Shown: in pieces, positions 15,877-23,988 of the stretch
Layout of the letters: each line of letters begins with the position of its first letter
How positions within the stretch are numbered: position 1 is the first letter of the stretch
DNA from: Streptomyces sp. Edi4
GTDB lineage: Bacteria; Actinomycetota; Actinomycetes; Streptomycetales; Streptomycetaceae
NCBI RefSeq assembly: GCF_040253615.1
Contig: NZ_JBEJGY010000004.1
Location: 6,448,001 to 6,512,000, forward strand
Reading direction: 5' to 3'
DNA length: 64,000 nt
The notes under the pieces: generated by a model
Told to the model about the DNA's origin: nothing
What the model saw: the letters and a program-made list of their open reading frames with translations, nothing else
The model's database searches: none
Position numbers and translations under genes: made by a program

Positions 15877-16662
15877 GTGTCCGGATCCCGTACAGCGGCG
15901 TGCGCGACGGTCTGCGCGGCCGCCGTCGTGGCCACCCTCGCCGGCGCGGCCACCGCGCGCGCCGACGACACCGGCTCGCTCACCGCCCAGCAGATTTCCC
16001 AGCGCTCGCGCGACGCCCTGCTCGGCGCCACCTCGCTGCACATGCGGGCCACGGGCGCGTTCGGCGGGTCCCAGGGCGGCGCCCCGACCACCTCGAACGC
16101 TCCGACCTCGTTCGATCTCACCCTGGACCGGGCGGGCAACTGCCGGGGTTCGGTGGACCTCGGCCCGCGCGGCTCGGTCCGGATCGTGAAGCGGGGCCAT
16201 GACGTCTGGCTGAAACCGGACGCGGCGTTCTGGAAGAGCCAGGTGCCCGGCCGCGGCGCCGCCCTGGCCTCACTCGTCGGCAACCGCTACCTCAAGGGCA
16301 CCACCGACGACCCGGTCCTGCGCGACACCACCGACGTGTGCGACCTCGACACCTTCCGGCAGTCCATCAGCGGCGCCACCCAGCAGCCGGCCACGGGACT
16401 GACCAAGGGGAAGCCGGCCAAGGTGGACGGCGCCGAAGTCATCCCCATAACCGGTACCCAGCAGGGCCGCACCGTCACGCTCGACGTGGCCGCGACCGGC
16501 AAGCCCTACCCGGTGCGGATCAGCATCGCCGAGCGGGGCGCCAAGAACCCGGAGGCCACCCTGCGGTTCGACGGCTTCGACAAGCCGGTGCCGGCCGCGA
16601 CCCCCTCGGCCGCCCAGTCGCTCGACATCTCGGGCCTTGCGGGCACGAGCCAGGCCTCCTGA
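15877..16662 (+). CDS. Secreted protein, LolA/LppX-like fold suspected
   Basis: 261 aa. I choose GTG 15877 because AGGGAGG (15866-15872) sits 4 nt upstream and it gives a clean signal peptide (TAACATVCAAAVVATLAGAATARA, cut before DDTGS). There is no lipobox. The mature region starts with a helix (SLTAQQISQRSRDALLGATSLHMRATG) followed by alternating beta strands, the layout of exported LolA/LppX-like beta-sheet proteins common in Streptomyces. The function is unknown; binding a lipid or cell-wall component is only an inference. It is convergent with the OsmC gene and shares a terminator with it. Confidence 0.8.
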   Translation: MSGSRTAACATVCAAAVVATLAGAATARADDTGSLTAQQISQRSRDALLGATSLHMRATGAFGGSQGGAPTTSNAPTSFDLTLDRAGNCRGSVDLGPRGSVRIVKRGHDVWLKPDAAFWKSQVPGRGAALASLVGNRYLKGTTDDPVLRDTTDVCDLDTFRQSISGATQQPATGLTKGKPAKVDGAEVIPITGTQQGRTVTLDVAATGKPYPVRISIAERGAKNPEATLRFDGFDKPVPAATPSAAQSLDISGLAGTSQAS

Positions 16663-16672
16663 TCCGGGCGGC

Positions 16673-16706
16673 GCGTTCCCCCCTCGTGCGGCACGGGAGG
16701 GAACGC
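16673..16706. terminator. Hairpin terminator shared by convergent secreted-protein and OsmC genes
   Basis: GCGTTCCC at the left pairs with GGGAACGC at the right, and TCGTGC with GCACGG near the loop, giving a strong near-perfect stem in the 66-bp gap between two convergent genes. Confidence 0.65.
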
Positions 16707-16728
16707 GGCCCGGTCACGCCGGGGCGGC

Positions 16729-17154
16729 TCAGACGAGCTCGGCGCTCAGCGTGATCGTGGTTCCCGCGAGAGCCTGGCTCACCGGGCAGTTCTTCTTGGC
16801 GTCCTCGGCGGCCGCCCGGAAGCCGTCCTCGTCGAGGCCGGGAACCTCGCCGCGGACGGTGAGGTGGATGCCGGTGATGCCCTCGCCGGGCTGGAAGCTC
16901 ACGTCGGCCTTCGTCTCGAGCCGGGTGGGCGGGGTGCCCGCGCCGGTCAGACCGTGCGAGAGAGCCATCGAGAAGCAGCTGGAGTGGGCGCCCGCGATCA
17001 GCTCCTCGGGGCTGGTCCTGCCATTGGCCTGCTCGGCGCGGGACGGCCAGGAGACCGCCTGCGACGCGATGCCCGATGAGTCGAAGGTGACGGTGCCCGA
17101 GCCCGAGAGGAGCTCGCCCTCCCAGACCGTGTGCGCCGTACGCGTGGTCGCCAT
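16729..17154 (-). CDS. OsmC family peroxiredoxin
   Basis: 141 aa, normal OsmC length. Both redox cysteines are present: Cys60 (AHSSCFSMAL) and Cys123 (KKNCPVSQAL), with the usual SPEELIAGAHS loop before the first. OsmC proteins reduce organic hydroperoxides in the cytosol using the two cysteines. It lies alone, convergent with the secreted-protein gene, 66 bp from the ZapE stop on the same strand. Confidence 0.93.
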   Translation of the reverse strand: MATTRTAHTVWEGELLSGSGTVTFDSSGIASQAVSWPSRAEQANGRTSPEELIAGAHSSCFSMALSHGLTGAGTPPTRLETKADVSFQPGEGITGIHLTVRGEVPGLDEDGFRAAAEDAKKNCPVSQALAGTTITLSAELV

Positions 17155-17220
17155 GATGTTTCCCTTCTGTGGCCGAGGGGGCGGTGGACGGATGCGGCAT
17201 GGGCCCCCTCGGCCCCAAAG

Positions 17221-18288
17221 CTACTGCCCCACAAGGCCCTTCGCGTCGCGGGCGAGCGCGGTCAGGCGGGAGATCGCCCGGAAGTACTTCTTGCGGTATC
17301 CGCCGTTCAGCATCTCGTCACTGAACAGCTGGTCGAAGGGGACACCGGAGGCGAGCACCGGCACCTCGCGGTCGTAGAGCCGGTCGGCCAGCACCACGAG
17401 CCGCAGCGCGGTCGACTGGTCGGGCACCGGACGCACATCGGTCAGGCACACCGCGCGCACCCCGTCGGTCAGCGCCCCGTACCGGCTGGGGTGGACGCGC
17501 GAGAGGTGGTCGAGCAGCTGCGGGAAGTCGTCGAGTGCGGCGCCCTCGGTGGCGTACGCGGCCTTGGTGACCTGCTCGGTGGAGAACGGGGCGGGAGCCT
17601 CCGGCAGGCCCCGGTGGCGGTAGTCCTCGCCGTCGATCCGCAGCGGCCGGAAGTGCGCGGACAGGCCCTGGATCTCGCGCAGGAAGTCGGCGGCCGCGAA
17701 CCGGCCCTCACCGAGCTTGCCGGGCAGCGTGTTGGAGGTGGCGGCAAGCGCGACCCCCTGCTCGACGAGCTTGCTCAGCAGCGAGGAGACGAGCACGGTG
17801 TCGCCGGGGTCGTCGAGCTCGAACTCGTCGATGCACAGCAGCCGGTGCCCGCTGAGCGTGCGCACCGTCTGCTGGAAGCCGAGCGCGCCGACCAGATTCG
17901 TCAGCTCCACGAAGGTGCCGAACGCCTTGAGCGCGGGCTCGGCCGGGGTGGCGTGCCAGAGCGAGGCGAGCAGGTGCGTCTTGCCGACGCCGTACCCGCC
18001 GTCCAGGTACACCCCCCGCGGTCCGGTCGCGGCGGCCGGCTTCTTCGCGAACCACCGGCGCTTGGCGCCGGAGGCGTGCGCCCCGCCGAGCCCCGCCGCG
18101 AAGGAGGACAGGACGGTGACCGCCTCGGTCTGGCTCGGCTGGTTCGGGTCCGGTACATACGTCTCGAAACGGACCGAATCGAACCGCGGCGGCGGCACCA
18201 TCTCGGCGACCAGACGGTCGGCGGGAACGTGCGGCGCGCGGGCGCAGAGCGACACCGGGGCCGCTTGGGTTATGGGGCTGGTCGACAC
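17221..18288 (-). CDS. zapE: Cell division protein ZapE (AFG1-like ATPase)
   Basis: 355 aa from GTG 18288. It is a P-loop ATPase of the AFG1/ZapE family: Walker A GGYGVGKTHLLASLWH, Walker B RLLCIDEFELDD, sensor-like AATSNTLPGKLGEGRF, then FLREIQGLSAHFRPLRIDGEDYRH, all diagnostic. The C-terminus (SDEMLNGGYRKKYFRAISRLTAL) also matches. ZapE-type ATPases interact with FtsZ in E. coli; the mitochondrial homologue acts in protein quality control. The start is divergent from the RibD-type reductase, only 37 bp away. Confidence 0.92.
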   Translation of the reverse strand: MSTSPITQAAPVSLCARAPHVPADRLVAEMVPPPRFDSVRFETYVPDPNQPSQTEAVTVLSSFAAGLGGAHASGAKRRWFAKKPAAATGPRGVYLDGGYGVGKTHLLASLWHATPAEPALKAFGTFVELTNLVGALGFQQTVRTLSGHRLLCIDEFELDDPGDTVLVSSLLSKLVEQGVALAATSNTLPGKLGEGRFAAADFLREIQGLSAHFRPLRIDGEDYRHRGLPEAPAPFSTEQVTKAAYATEGAALDDFPQLLDHLSRVHPSRYGALTDGVRAVCLTDVRPVPDQSTALRLVVLADRLYDREVPVLASGVPFDQLFSDEMLNGGYRKKYFRAISRLTALARDAKGLVGQ

Positions 18289-18325
18289 AGTTCCCCACTG
18301 TAAGGGTCGTGTCAGACTGCACGGC

Positions 18326-19108
18326 ATGCGACAACTGTTCCCTGTGACCGACCAGACACCGCACGCCGAGGGCGCGGAGCCCGGCGAGAGCGGGCGGTGG
18401 TCGCTCGACGAACTGGCCGAGGTGTACGCGTACCCCGACACCGACGGCCCCTGGCTGCGGGCCAACATGGTGTCCTCGCTCGACGGGGCCGGCCAGCACG
18501 ACGGCCGCTCGCACCCGCTCTCCTCCGACACGGACATGCGTATCTTCGGCACCCTGCGGGCGCTCGCCGACGTCGTCGTGGTGGGTGCGGAAACGGTACG
18601 CCTCGAGGGGTACCGGCCGGCGAAGGCGCGGGCGGAGTTCGCCGAGCGCCGCAAGGCGGCCGGGCAGGGGCCCGCGCCCGCGATCGCCGTCGTCACGGCC
18701 AGTCTCGACCTCGACTTCTCCCTGCCGCTGTTCACCTCGCCGCTCGTGCCGACCCTGATCCTGACCGGCGCGGCCGCCGACCCCGACCGGGTACGCGAGG
18801 CGGAGCGGGCCGGCGCGGAGGTGCTGGTCGCGGGCGACGGGCCGGGCGTCGAGCCGGGCCGGGCGGTCGGAGCCCTGGCCGACCGGGGCCACCTGCGCCT
18901 CCTCACCGAGGGCGGGCCCCGCCTCCTTGGCCAGTTCGTGGCGGCGGGCGTCCTGGACGAGCTGTGCCTGACGGTGTCCCCGATGCTCACGGCCGGCGAC
19001 GCGCAGCGCATCGCGGGCGGCCCCGCCGTGGGCGTACCGCAGCGGTTCACGCCCACCTCGGTCCTGGAGGACGCCGGGTTCCTCTTCACGCGTTACCGTC
19101 GGAATTGA
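18326..19108 (+). CDS. Pyrimidine reductase family protein (RibD C-terminal-like)
   Basis: 260 aa from ATG 18326. It has the dihydrofolate-reductase-like fold of RibD reductase domains: RANMVSSLDGAGQHDGRSHPLSS (substrate loop), DTDMRIFGTLRALADVVVVGAETVR, and LLTEGGPRLLGQFVAAGVLDELCLTVSP near the C-terminus. A true RibD would have an N-terminal deaminase domain, absent here, and there are no riboflavin genes nearby, so it may reduce another pteridine- or pyrimidine-like substrate using NADPH. Confidence 0.88.
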   Translation: MRQLFPVTDQTPHAEGAEPGESGRWSLDELAEVYAYPDTDGPWLRANMVSSLDGAGQHDGRSHPLSSDTDMRIFGTLRALADVVVVGAETVRLEGYRPAKARAEFAERRKAAGQGPAPAIAVVTASLDLDFSLPLFTSPLVPTLILTGAAADPDRVREAERAGAEVLVAGDGPGVEPGRAVGALADRGHLRLLTEGGPRLLGQFVAAGVLDELCLTVSPMLTAGDAQRIAGGPAVGVPQRFTPTSVLEDAGFLFTRYRRN

Positions 19109-19262
19109 CGATCACCGGAATTTATCGTTCCGGTTAGCTCTCGCTGGGCACACTAACCTCACGCAGACCCCGTGCGGGCACGGGGAAGGATGGTTTCCGC
19201 AGGGGCCGGACCCGCCACGTCGTGGTGGCGGCGGCCATGGAGAGAACAGAAGGGCGCCTGTG

Positions 19263-19730
19263 GTGTTCACGAGCGTATTGATGATCGAGAAGCCCCTGAC
19301 CTCCGTCGACGTGGAATTCGTCACCACTCTGCACGGCGACGAGCCGGTGTCCTTCGTCGTGCTCATGCAGCCCAGGGGCGATCAGGACCGGCTCCTTCGC
19401 GCGATCGACGACGTGGCGCTCGGCGAACTGGACGAAGCCGTCCATGAGAACGAGGAGCCGGAGGGCTCCGCCGCGCACGGCCCCGCCGAGCTCGCGCTCC
19501 AGCACTCGCTGAAGTCGCTGCGCGACGCGGGCAGCGAAGCCGTCGGACAGGTGATCGAGAACCACCCCCTCGACCACCTCAAGACGGTGGTCGACGACGC
19601 GCGCGCCGACGAGGTCATCGTCCTGACCGCCCCGCACTACGTGGAGGAGTTCTTCCACCGAGACTGGGCCTCGCGGGCCCGCCACAAGGTGGGCGTACCC
19701 GTGCTCAAGCTGTTCGCGCACAGCGAGTAG
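19263..19730 (+). CDS. Conserved hypothetical protein (Usp-like fold possible)
   Basis: 155 aa. GTG 19263 is better spaced from AAGGGCG than GTG 19260. A beta strand with conserved VVLMQPRGD, an acidic middle (LDEAVHENEEPEG), then TVVDDARADEVIVLTAPHYVEEFFHRDWASRARHKVGVPVLKLFAH suggest an alpha/beta fold like universal-stress proteins. Homologues in Streptomyces are sometimes labelled indole-3-glycerol phosphate synthase, but it lacks that barrel's length and active-site motifs, so I do not adopt the name. It is followed by a strong terminator. Confidence 0.75.
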   Translation: MFTSVLMIEKPLTSVDVEFVTTLHGDEPVSFVVLMQPRGDQDRLLRAIDDVALGELDEAVHENEEPEGSAAHGPAELALQHSLKSLRDAGSEAVGQVIENHPLDHLKTVVDDARADEVIVLTAPHYVEEFFHRDWASRARHKVGVPVLKLFAHSE

Positions 19731-19736
19731 ACCCCG

Positions 19737-19806
19737 CTCCTTCCCGTACCCGGCCCCGCACGGATTCCCGTACCCGGCCCCGCACGGAGCCGGGTACGGG
19801 AAGGAG
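19737..19806 (+). terminator. Terminator with a duplicated left arm
   Basis: An 18-bp left arm (19737-19754) is exactly complementary to 19789-19806. Inside, a 24-bp segment (19741-19764) is tandemly duplicated (19765-19788), so the right arm (core GCCGGGTACGGGAA) can pair with either copy, giving two alternative hairpins. It lies between the hypothetical gene and murC, 59 bp before the murC start. Confidence 0.8.
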
Positions 19807-19865
19807 CCTTCGGGGGAACTAGGCTGGGGGCTCCTTCTGTACGTCGCACCCCGGGAGAGAACCGC

Positions 19866-21260
19866 ATGGCATCCGCCATTCCCACCGCCATGGAACGGCC
19901 GCACTTCATCGGCATCGGCGGTGCCGGCATGTCGGGCATCGCGAAGATCCTGGCCCAGCGCGGGGCCCGGGTCGCGGGCAGCGACGCGAAGGAGTCCGCC
20001 ACCGCCGAGGCGCTGCGCGCGCTCGGCGCCACCGTGCACATCGGCCACGCCGCCGGCCACCTCGCCGCCGACGCCACCTGCGTCGTCGTCTCCAGCGCGA
20101 TCCGCGCCGACAACCCCGAGCTGGCCCGCGCCGCCGAGCTCTCCGTGCCCGTCGTGCACCGCTCGGACGCGCTGGCCTCGCTCATGGGCGGCCTGCGCGC
20201 GATCGCCGTCGCCGGCACCCACGGCAAGACCACCACCACCTCGATGCTCGCCGTCGCCCTGACCGAGCTGGGCCTGGACCCCTCGTACGCGATCGGCGGC
20301 GACCTCGAGGGCCCCGGCACCAACGCCCGGCACGGCGAGGGCGACATCTTCGTGGCCGAGGCCGACGAGAGCGACCGCAGCTTCCAGAAGTACGACCCCG
20401 AGGTCGCCATCGTCCTCAACGTCGAACTCGACCATCACGCCAACTACGCCTCGATGGACGAGATCTACGAGTCCTTCGAGACCTTCGTCGGCAAGGTCAA
20501 CCCCGGCGGGACCCTGGTGGTCTCCGCCGACCAGCGGGGCGCGGTCGAGCTGACGCGGCGCGTGCGCGACCAGTCCGGGCTCACCGTCGTCACCTACGGG
20601 GAGTCCGAGAGCGCGGACGTACGGGTCCACAAGATCACCCCGCGCGGCCTCACCTCTGAGGTAACCGTGCTCCTGAACGGTAAGTTCCTGACCTTCACGG
20701 TCTCCGTCCCCGGCCGCCACTACGCCCTCAACGCGGTCGCCGCGCTCGCCGCCGGCGTCGCCCTCGGTATCCCGGCGCACAACCTGGCCTCCGCGCTCGG
20801 CAAGTACACCGGCGTCAAGCGCCGCCTCCAGCTCAAGGGCGAGGCCAAGGGCGTCCAGGTCATCGACTCCTACGCGCACCACCCCACCGAGATGAGCGCC
20901 GACCTGGAGGCGATGCGGGGCGCGGCCGCCGACTCCCGACTCCTTGTGGTCTTCCAGCCCCACCTCTACTCCCGCACCCAGGAGCTCGGCAAGGAGATGG
21001 GCCAGGCCCTGGCGCTCGCCGACCTCTCCGTCGTCCTCGACATCTACCCGGCCCGTGAGGACCCGGTCCCCGGCGTCACCAGCGAGCTCATCATCGACGC
21101 GGCCAAGGCGGCGGGCGCCACCGTCACCGCCGTCCACGACATGGAGACCGTCCCGGACGTCGTCGCGGGAATGGCGGCCCCCGGCGATCTCGTTCTCACC
21201 ATGGGCGCGGGCGACGTGACGGACCTCGGCCCGGCCATCCTGGCCCGCCTGTCGAACTGA
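19866..21260 (+). CDS. murC: UDP-N-acetylmuramate--L-alanine ligase
   Basis: 464 aa, usual MurC length. The N-terminal domain has HFIGIGGAGMSGIAKIL, the central ATPase domain GTHGKTTTTS (117-126), and the ligase consensus DEIYESFETFVGKV and YAHHPTEMSADLEA are in place. MurC adds L-alanine to UDP-MurNAc in the cytosol, the first step of the peptidoglycan stem peptide. It stands apart from the main division/cell-wall (dcw) cluster; Streptomyces often carry such a separate murC-like gene next to msrB, so it may be the main or an additional copy. Confidence 0.95.
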   Translation: MASAIPTAMERPHFIGIGGAGMSGIAKILAQRGARVAGSDAKESATAEALRALGATVHIGHAAGHLAADATCVVVSSAIRADNPELARAAELSVPVVHRSDALASLMGGLRAIAVAGTHGKTTTTSMLAVALTELGLDPSYAIGGDLEGPGTNARHGEGDIFVAEADESDRSFQKYDPEVAIVLNVELDHHANYASMDEIYESFETFVGKVNPGGTLVVSADQRGAVELTRRVRDQSGLTVVTYGESESADVRVHKITPRGLTSEVTVLLNGKFLTFTVSVPGRHYALNAVAALAAGVALGIPAHNLASALGKYTGVKRRLQLKGEAKGVQVIDSYAHHPTEMSADLEAMRGAAADSRLLVVFQPHLYSRTQELGKEMGQALALADLSVVLDIYPAREDPVPGVTSELIIDAAKAAGATVTAVHDMETVPDVVAGMAAPGDLVLTMGAGDVTDLGPAILARLSN

Positions 21261-21279
21261 TCCGAGCGAGGAGCATCCC

Positions 21280-21687
21280 ATGGCGTACGACGTCGAGAAG
21301 CCGGACGAGCAGTGGCGCGCGGAGCTGACGCCCGCCGAGTACCAGGTGCTGCGCCAGGCCGGCACGGAGCCCGCCTTCGTCGGCGAGTACACCGACACCA
21401 GGACCGAGGGCGTCTACTCCTGCCGCGCCTGCGGGGCCGAACTCTTCACCTCCCGCGAGAAGTTCGAGTCGCACTGCGGCTGGCCGAGCTTCTTCGACCC
21501 GAAGGACAGCGACGCGGTCGAACTCATCGAGGACCGCTCGCACGGCATGCTCCGCACCGAGGTCCGCTGCGCCCGCTGCGGCTCGCACCTGGGCCACGTC
21601 TTCGAGGGCGAGGGATACGCGACCCCGACGGACCAGCGCTACTGCATCAACAGCATCTCGCTGAAGCTGACGGGGACCGAGGGCTGA
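21280..21687 (+). CDS. msrB: Peptide-methionine (R)-S-oxide reductase
   Basis: 135 aa, standard MsrB length, starting at ATG 21280, 19 nt after murC with GAGGAG upstream. The four zinc-ligand cysteines form two CxxC pairs (Cys48/51 and Cys97/100). The catalytic Cys122 is in RYCINSISL, and the HCGWPSFFDP and GHVFEGEGY motifs are present. It repairs methionine-R-sulfoxide in cytosolic proteins, probably co-transcribed with murC. Its tail reads into three 21-bp repeats. Confidence 0.96.
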   Translation: MAYDVEKPDEQWRAELTPAEYQVLRQAGTEPAFVGEYTDTRTEGVYSCRACGAELFTSREKFESHCGWPSFFDPKDSDAVELIEDRSHGMLRTEVRCARCGSHLGHVFEGEGYATPTDQRYCINSISLKLTGTEG

Positions 21688-21745
21688 GCACGGGCAGGCT
21701 TGAGCTGAGCACGGGCCGGACTCGGCTGAGCACGGGCAGGCTTCA
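21683..21745. repeat. Three tandem 21-bp repeats after msrB
   Basis: GCTGAGCACGGGC-(A/C)GG units occur at 21683-21703, 21704-21724 and 21725-21745. The first includes the msrB stop, and the third overlaps the stop codon of the convergent zinc-ribbon gene. The period of 21 would keep a reading frame open; the TGA in each unit closes it. Confidence 0.85.
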
Positions 21746-22738
21746 GGACGGCGACGGCTCGGGAGTCACCTTCTCCTGGCCGATCCTGCTGCCGGACTCG
21801 TAGATGGTCACGACCCCGTCGTGGATGACGTAGCGGTACGGAGAGTTCGTCGCTTCGTACCCGCTGTCGGTCTTCTTGGCCGCCATGGCGATGCCCGGCT
21901 CACGGTGGTCACTGAACTCGCCGTAGTAGTACAGATCCCCCGCCGTCGTACGGCACAGGGTGATCTGCTTGTTCTGCGTACGGAACGCCTCGACGAGGCC
22001 GGCTCCCTCGCCGCTGGGCAGCGCGTCGGCGACGCGCGAGGGGCAGGGGCTGCCGCTCGCGCTCGCGGACGGCTTCGCCGTGGCGCCGTCCTGGAAGAGG
22101 CTCTTGCAGCCGTCGGCGAAGACGCCGAGGACGAAGACGAGCCCGATCGCGGAGAGACAGCCCACACATCCGTTGGACCGCTTCTTGGACGGCGCGTACG
22201 AGGCGCGCGGGGCGACATACGGAGGCGGCGCCGCGGCGGGCGGCGGGTGGGGGACGGACGGCCCGGGCGCGGTGGGGGTGTACCCACCGGTGCCGGGCGG
22301 CGGGTAGAAGACTCCCTCGGGTCGGGCACGCGGCGGTGTGGGCGCGGTCGGTGGCGGCGGCGCCGAGGCGCGGGGTGTGCGGGGCGCCGAAGGGGCGCTC
22401 CGCTTCGGCGTGGGCCGCTTGGGCGCCGGTGTTCCCGGGCCCGCAGCCTTGGCGCCGGTGGCCGCGCCGCCCGCACCGGGGGCCCTACGGGGCGCCGGCT
22501 TCTTCGTGGCCGCCTTCCAGCCGGTGCCGCACCCGATGCAGGACAGATCCGAAGTGACGTTGTTCGTATCGCACTTGGAGCACTTCCAGTCCCCGGCCGG
22601 GCGCGCCGGAGCCGGGCGCTTGGCGGGGGAGCGGGGCGCGGGGGCCGGGCGTGCGGTGCCGCAGCCGTCGCAGGACCGGTCGCCGGGTCCGTTCACGTTG
22701 TCGCAGTCCCTGCACTGCCAGTTGGCCGAAGCCGCCAC
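21743..22738 (-). CDS. Double RanBP2-type zinc-ribbon membrane protein
   Basis: 331 aa from GTG 22738. Two zinc fingers of RanBP2 type lie at the N-terminus: W-x-C9-x2-C12...C23-x2-C26 and W-x-C53-x2-C56...C67-x2-C70. A long Pro/Ala-rich linker (about 75-185) leads to one membrane segment (GCLSAIGLVFVLGVFADG, about 195-212) and a roughly 115-residue extracytoplasmic domain (SPCPSRVADALPSGEGAGLVEAFRT...). This topology, cytosolic zinc fingers plus an outside domain, suits a sensor or partner for the signalling genes upstream, which end 60 bp away on the same strand. No known function. Confidence 0.8.
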   Translation of the reverse strand: MAASANWQCRDCDNVNGPGDRSCDGCGTARPAPAPRSPAKRPAPARPAGDWKCSKCDTNNVTSDLSCIGCGTGWKAATKKPAPRRAPGAGGAATGAKAAGPGTPAPKRPTPKRSAPSAPRTPRASAPPPPTAPTPPRARPEGVFYPPPGTGGYTPTAPGPSVPHPPPAAAPPPYVAPRASYAPSKKRSNGCVGCLSAIGLVFVLGVFADGCKSLFQDGATAKPSASASGSPCPSRVADALPSGEGAGLVEAFRTQNKQITLCRTTAGDLYYYGEFSDHREPGIAMAAKKTDSGYEATNSPYRYVIHDGVVTIYESGSRIGQEKVTPEPSPS

Positions 22739-22798
22739 CCTCGTCCTGCCTCTCCGTCGGATGCCGTCGTCGATGGGATGACGACTGGATGTCGTCCG

Positions 22799-23224
22799 CT
22801 AGATGTCGTCTGCGTTCACATGGGCCATGACCAGCTGGAACAGCTCCTCGGACGCGGGAGCGGCGGGGCTGCGGAGCCACCCCGCCCCGTGCGGAGTGCG
22901 CTCGAAGTCGACGGCCGGGCTGTCGGCCTCGGGCCGGTCGGGAATCGCGCACTTCTCCCACACCGCCCTCATGAACTCCTCGGCGCTCCTGCTCCACTCG
23001 GGGGCCACGTCCACGCGTATCACCACCGGCGCCGACCCGTGCTCCGGTCCCATCCGGAAACGGAACACCAGCTGGCAGCCGCCGTCCGGGCCCCCGGCGT
23101 GCAAAGTGGCGGCGACGCAGCACGCCACCCGTACGTCGAACACCCCGGCCCCGGCCCAGGCGAACTCCAACTGCCCCTCGGGGCCGCCGCACGTCAGCAC
23201 GAACCCCGGCAGGGCCAGCCTCAC
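22799..23224 (-). CDS. Hypothetical protein of the vWA-kinase-phosphatase cluster
   Basis: 141 aa, GTG start overlapping the stop of the vWA gene by 4 nt (GTGA), so it is translated in the same operon. Predominantly beta-strand sequence (ALPGFVLTCGGPEGQLEFAWAGAGVFDVRVACCVAATL) with a helical C-terminus (ASEELFQLVMAHVNADDI). No domain is recognised; its place directly after the vWA protein suggests a binding partner. Confidence 0.7.
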   Translation of the reverse strand: MRLALPGFVLTCGGPEGQLEFAWAGAGVFDVRVACCVAATLHAGGPDGGCQLVFRFRMGPEHGSAPVVIRVDVAPEWSRSAEEFMRAVWEKCAIPDRPEADSPAVDFERTPHGAGWLRSPAAPASEELFQLVMAHVNADDI

Positions 23225-23931
23225 AGGCTGTTCGCGATCGTCTCGATGATCTCGTCCATCTCGAACTCCTCAAGGCCCTGGCCCGCCTTGGAGGCGAAGT
23301 GGAGCGTCAGGTCCCACTCCTCGGCGATCGGGTCGGACCAGGGCGCCTCGTCCGGCGCGAACAGGACGAGCCGCTTGGCCGACTGCTCCATGACCGACGT
23401 CTGGCTGCGGGCGTAGCCCCACTGCTCGAAGAGGTCGTCGATGCTGCGCGGGATGCCCGCCGGATACGACTGGGCGTTCGCACCGGCCGTACCGAGCGGA
23501 TGGGCGGGGGCGTCCGTGAACATCACGATCACATGGCGCCTGCGGTCGAGTCCGGTCTCCCACGGGGAATTGATCGCCAGTGCCAGCGCTTCGAGGCCGG
23601 ACTCGGGGATGTCGCCGCCGCCGGTCGCGTCGATGCCGCTGAGGAACTGCTCGAAATCCCGTGCCTGGGACGGCAGATGGAGGAAGCCGGTCTGCTCGAT
23701 GGCGTTCGACGGGTCGTCACCGAAGTCACGGAAGACGATCACCTTCAGCCGCAACTGGCTGATGGCCTTGCCCTTCTTGCCCATCACGCCGTCAAGCCGC
23801 TCGTGGAACTGGAGCGCGCTCGCCTTCACGGTGTCCAGGACGGGAAACATGCTGCCGGTGGCGTCGATACAGAGCACGATGTCGACGGCGTACTGAAGAT
23901 TCCCCTGGTACTGCTCGACAGGGTTGTTCAC
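23221..23931 (-). CDS. von Willebrand factor A domain protein (TerY-like)
   Basis: 236 aa, essentially a single vWA domain. The MIDAS motif is intact: CIDATGSM (Asp23-x-Thr-x-Ser27), a threonine in the DATGGGDIPESGLEAL loop, and MFTDAPAHP for the last aspartate. GTG start at 23931. vWA-only proteins next to a kinase and a PP2C phosphatase form the trio known as the TerY-P triad, thought to assemble a metal-dependent, phosphorylation-controlled complex. It is followed by the 141-aa gene with 4-nt overlap and preceded by the kinase gene across a 57-bp gap. Confidence 0.88.
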   Translation of the reverse strand: MNNPVEQYQGNLQYAVDIVLCIDATGSMFPVLDTVKASALQFHERLDGVMGKKGKAISQLRLKVIVFRDFGDDPSNAIEQTGFLHLPSQARDFEQFLSGIDATGGGDIPESGLEALALAINSPWETGLDRRRHVIVMFTDAPAHPLGTAGANAQSYPAGIPRSIDDLFEQWGYARSQTSVMEQSAKRLVLFAPDEAPWSDPIAEEWDLTLHFASKAGQGLEEFEMDEIIETIANSL

Positions 23932-23988
23932 GGGGATACGTCTCCTTGCGGTGCGGGTTTCAGGGGCGGGCGGTCCTGCGCGGCGCGG

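Noticed and set aside
19263..19730. Indole-3-glycerol phosphate synthase
   Set aside because: A label sometimes given to relatives; the 155-aa protein is too short for the TIM barrel and lacks its catalytic motifs.
19134..21398. 754-aa minus-strand open frame opposite murC
   Set aside because: Lies wholly antisense to a clear murC and msrB; composition (Gly/Val/Asp/His-rich) is what a high-GC gene gives in the opposite strand. No domain.
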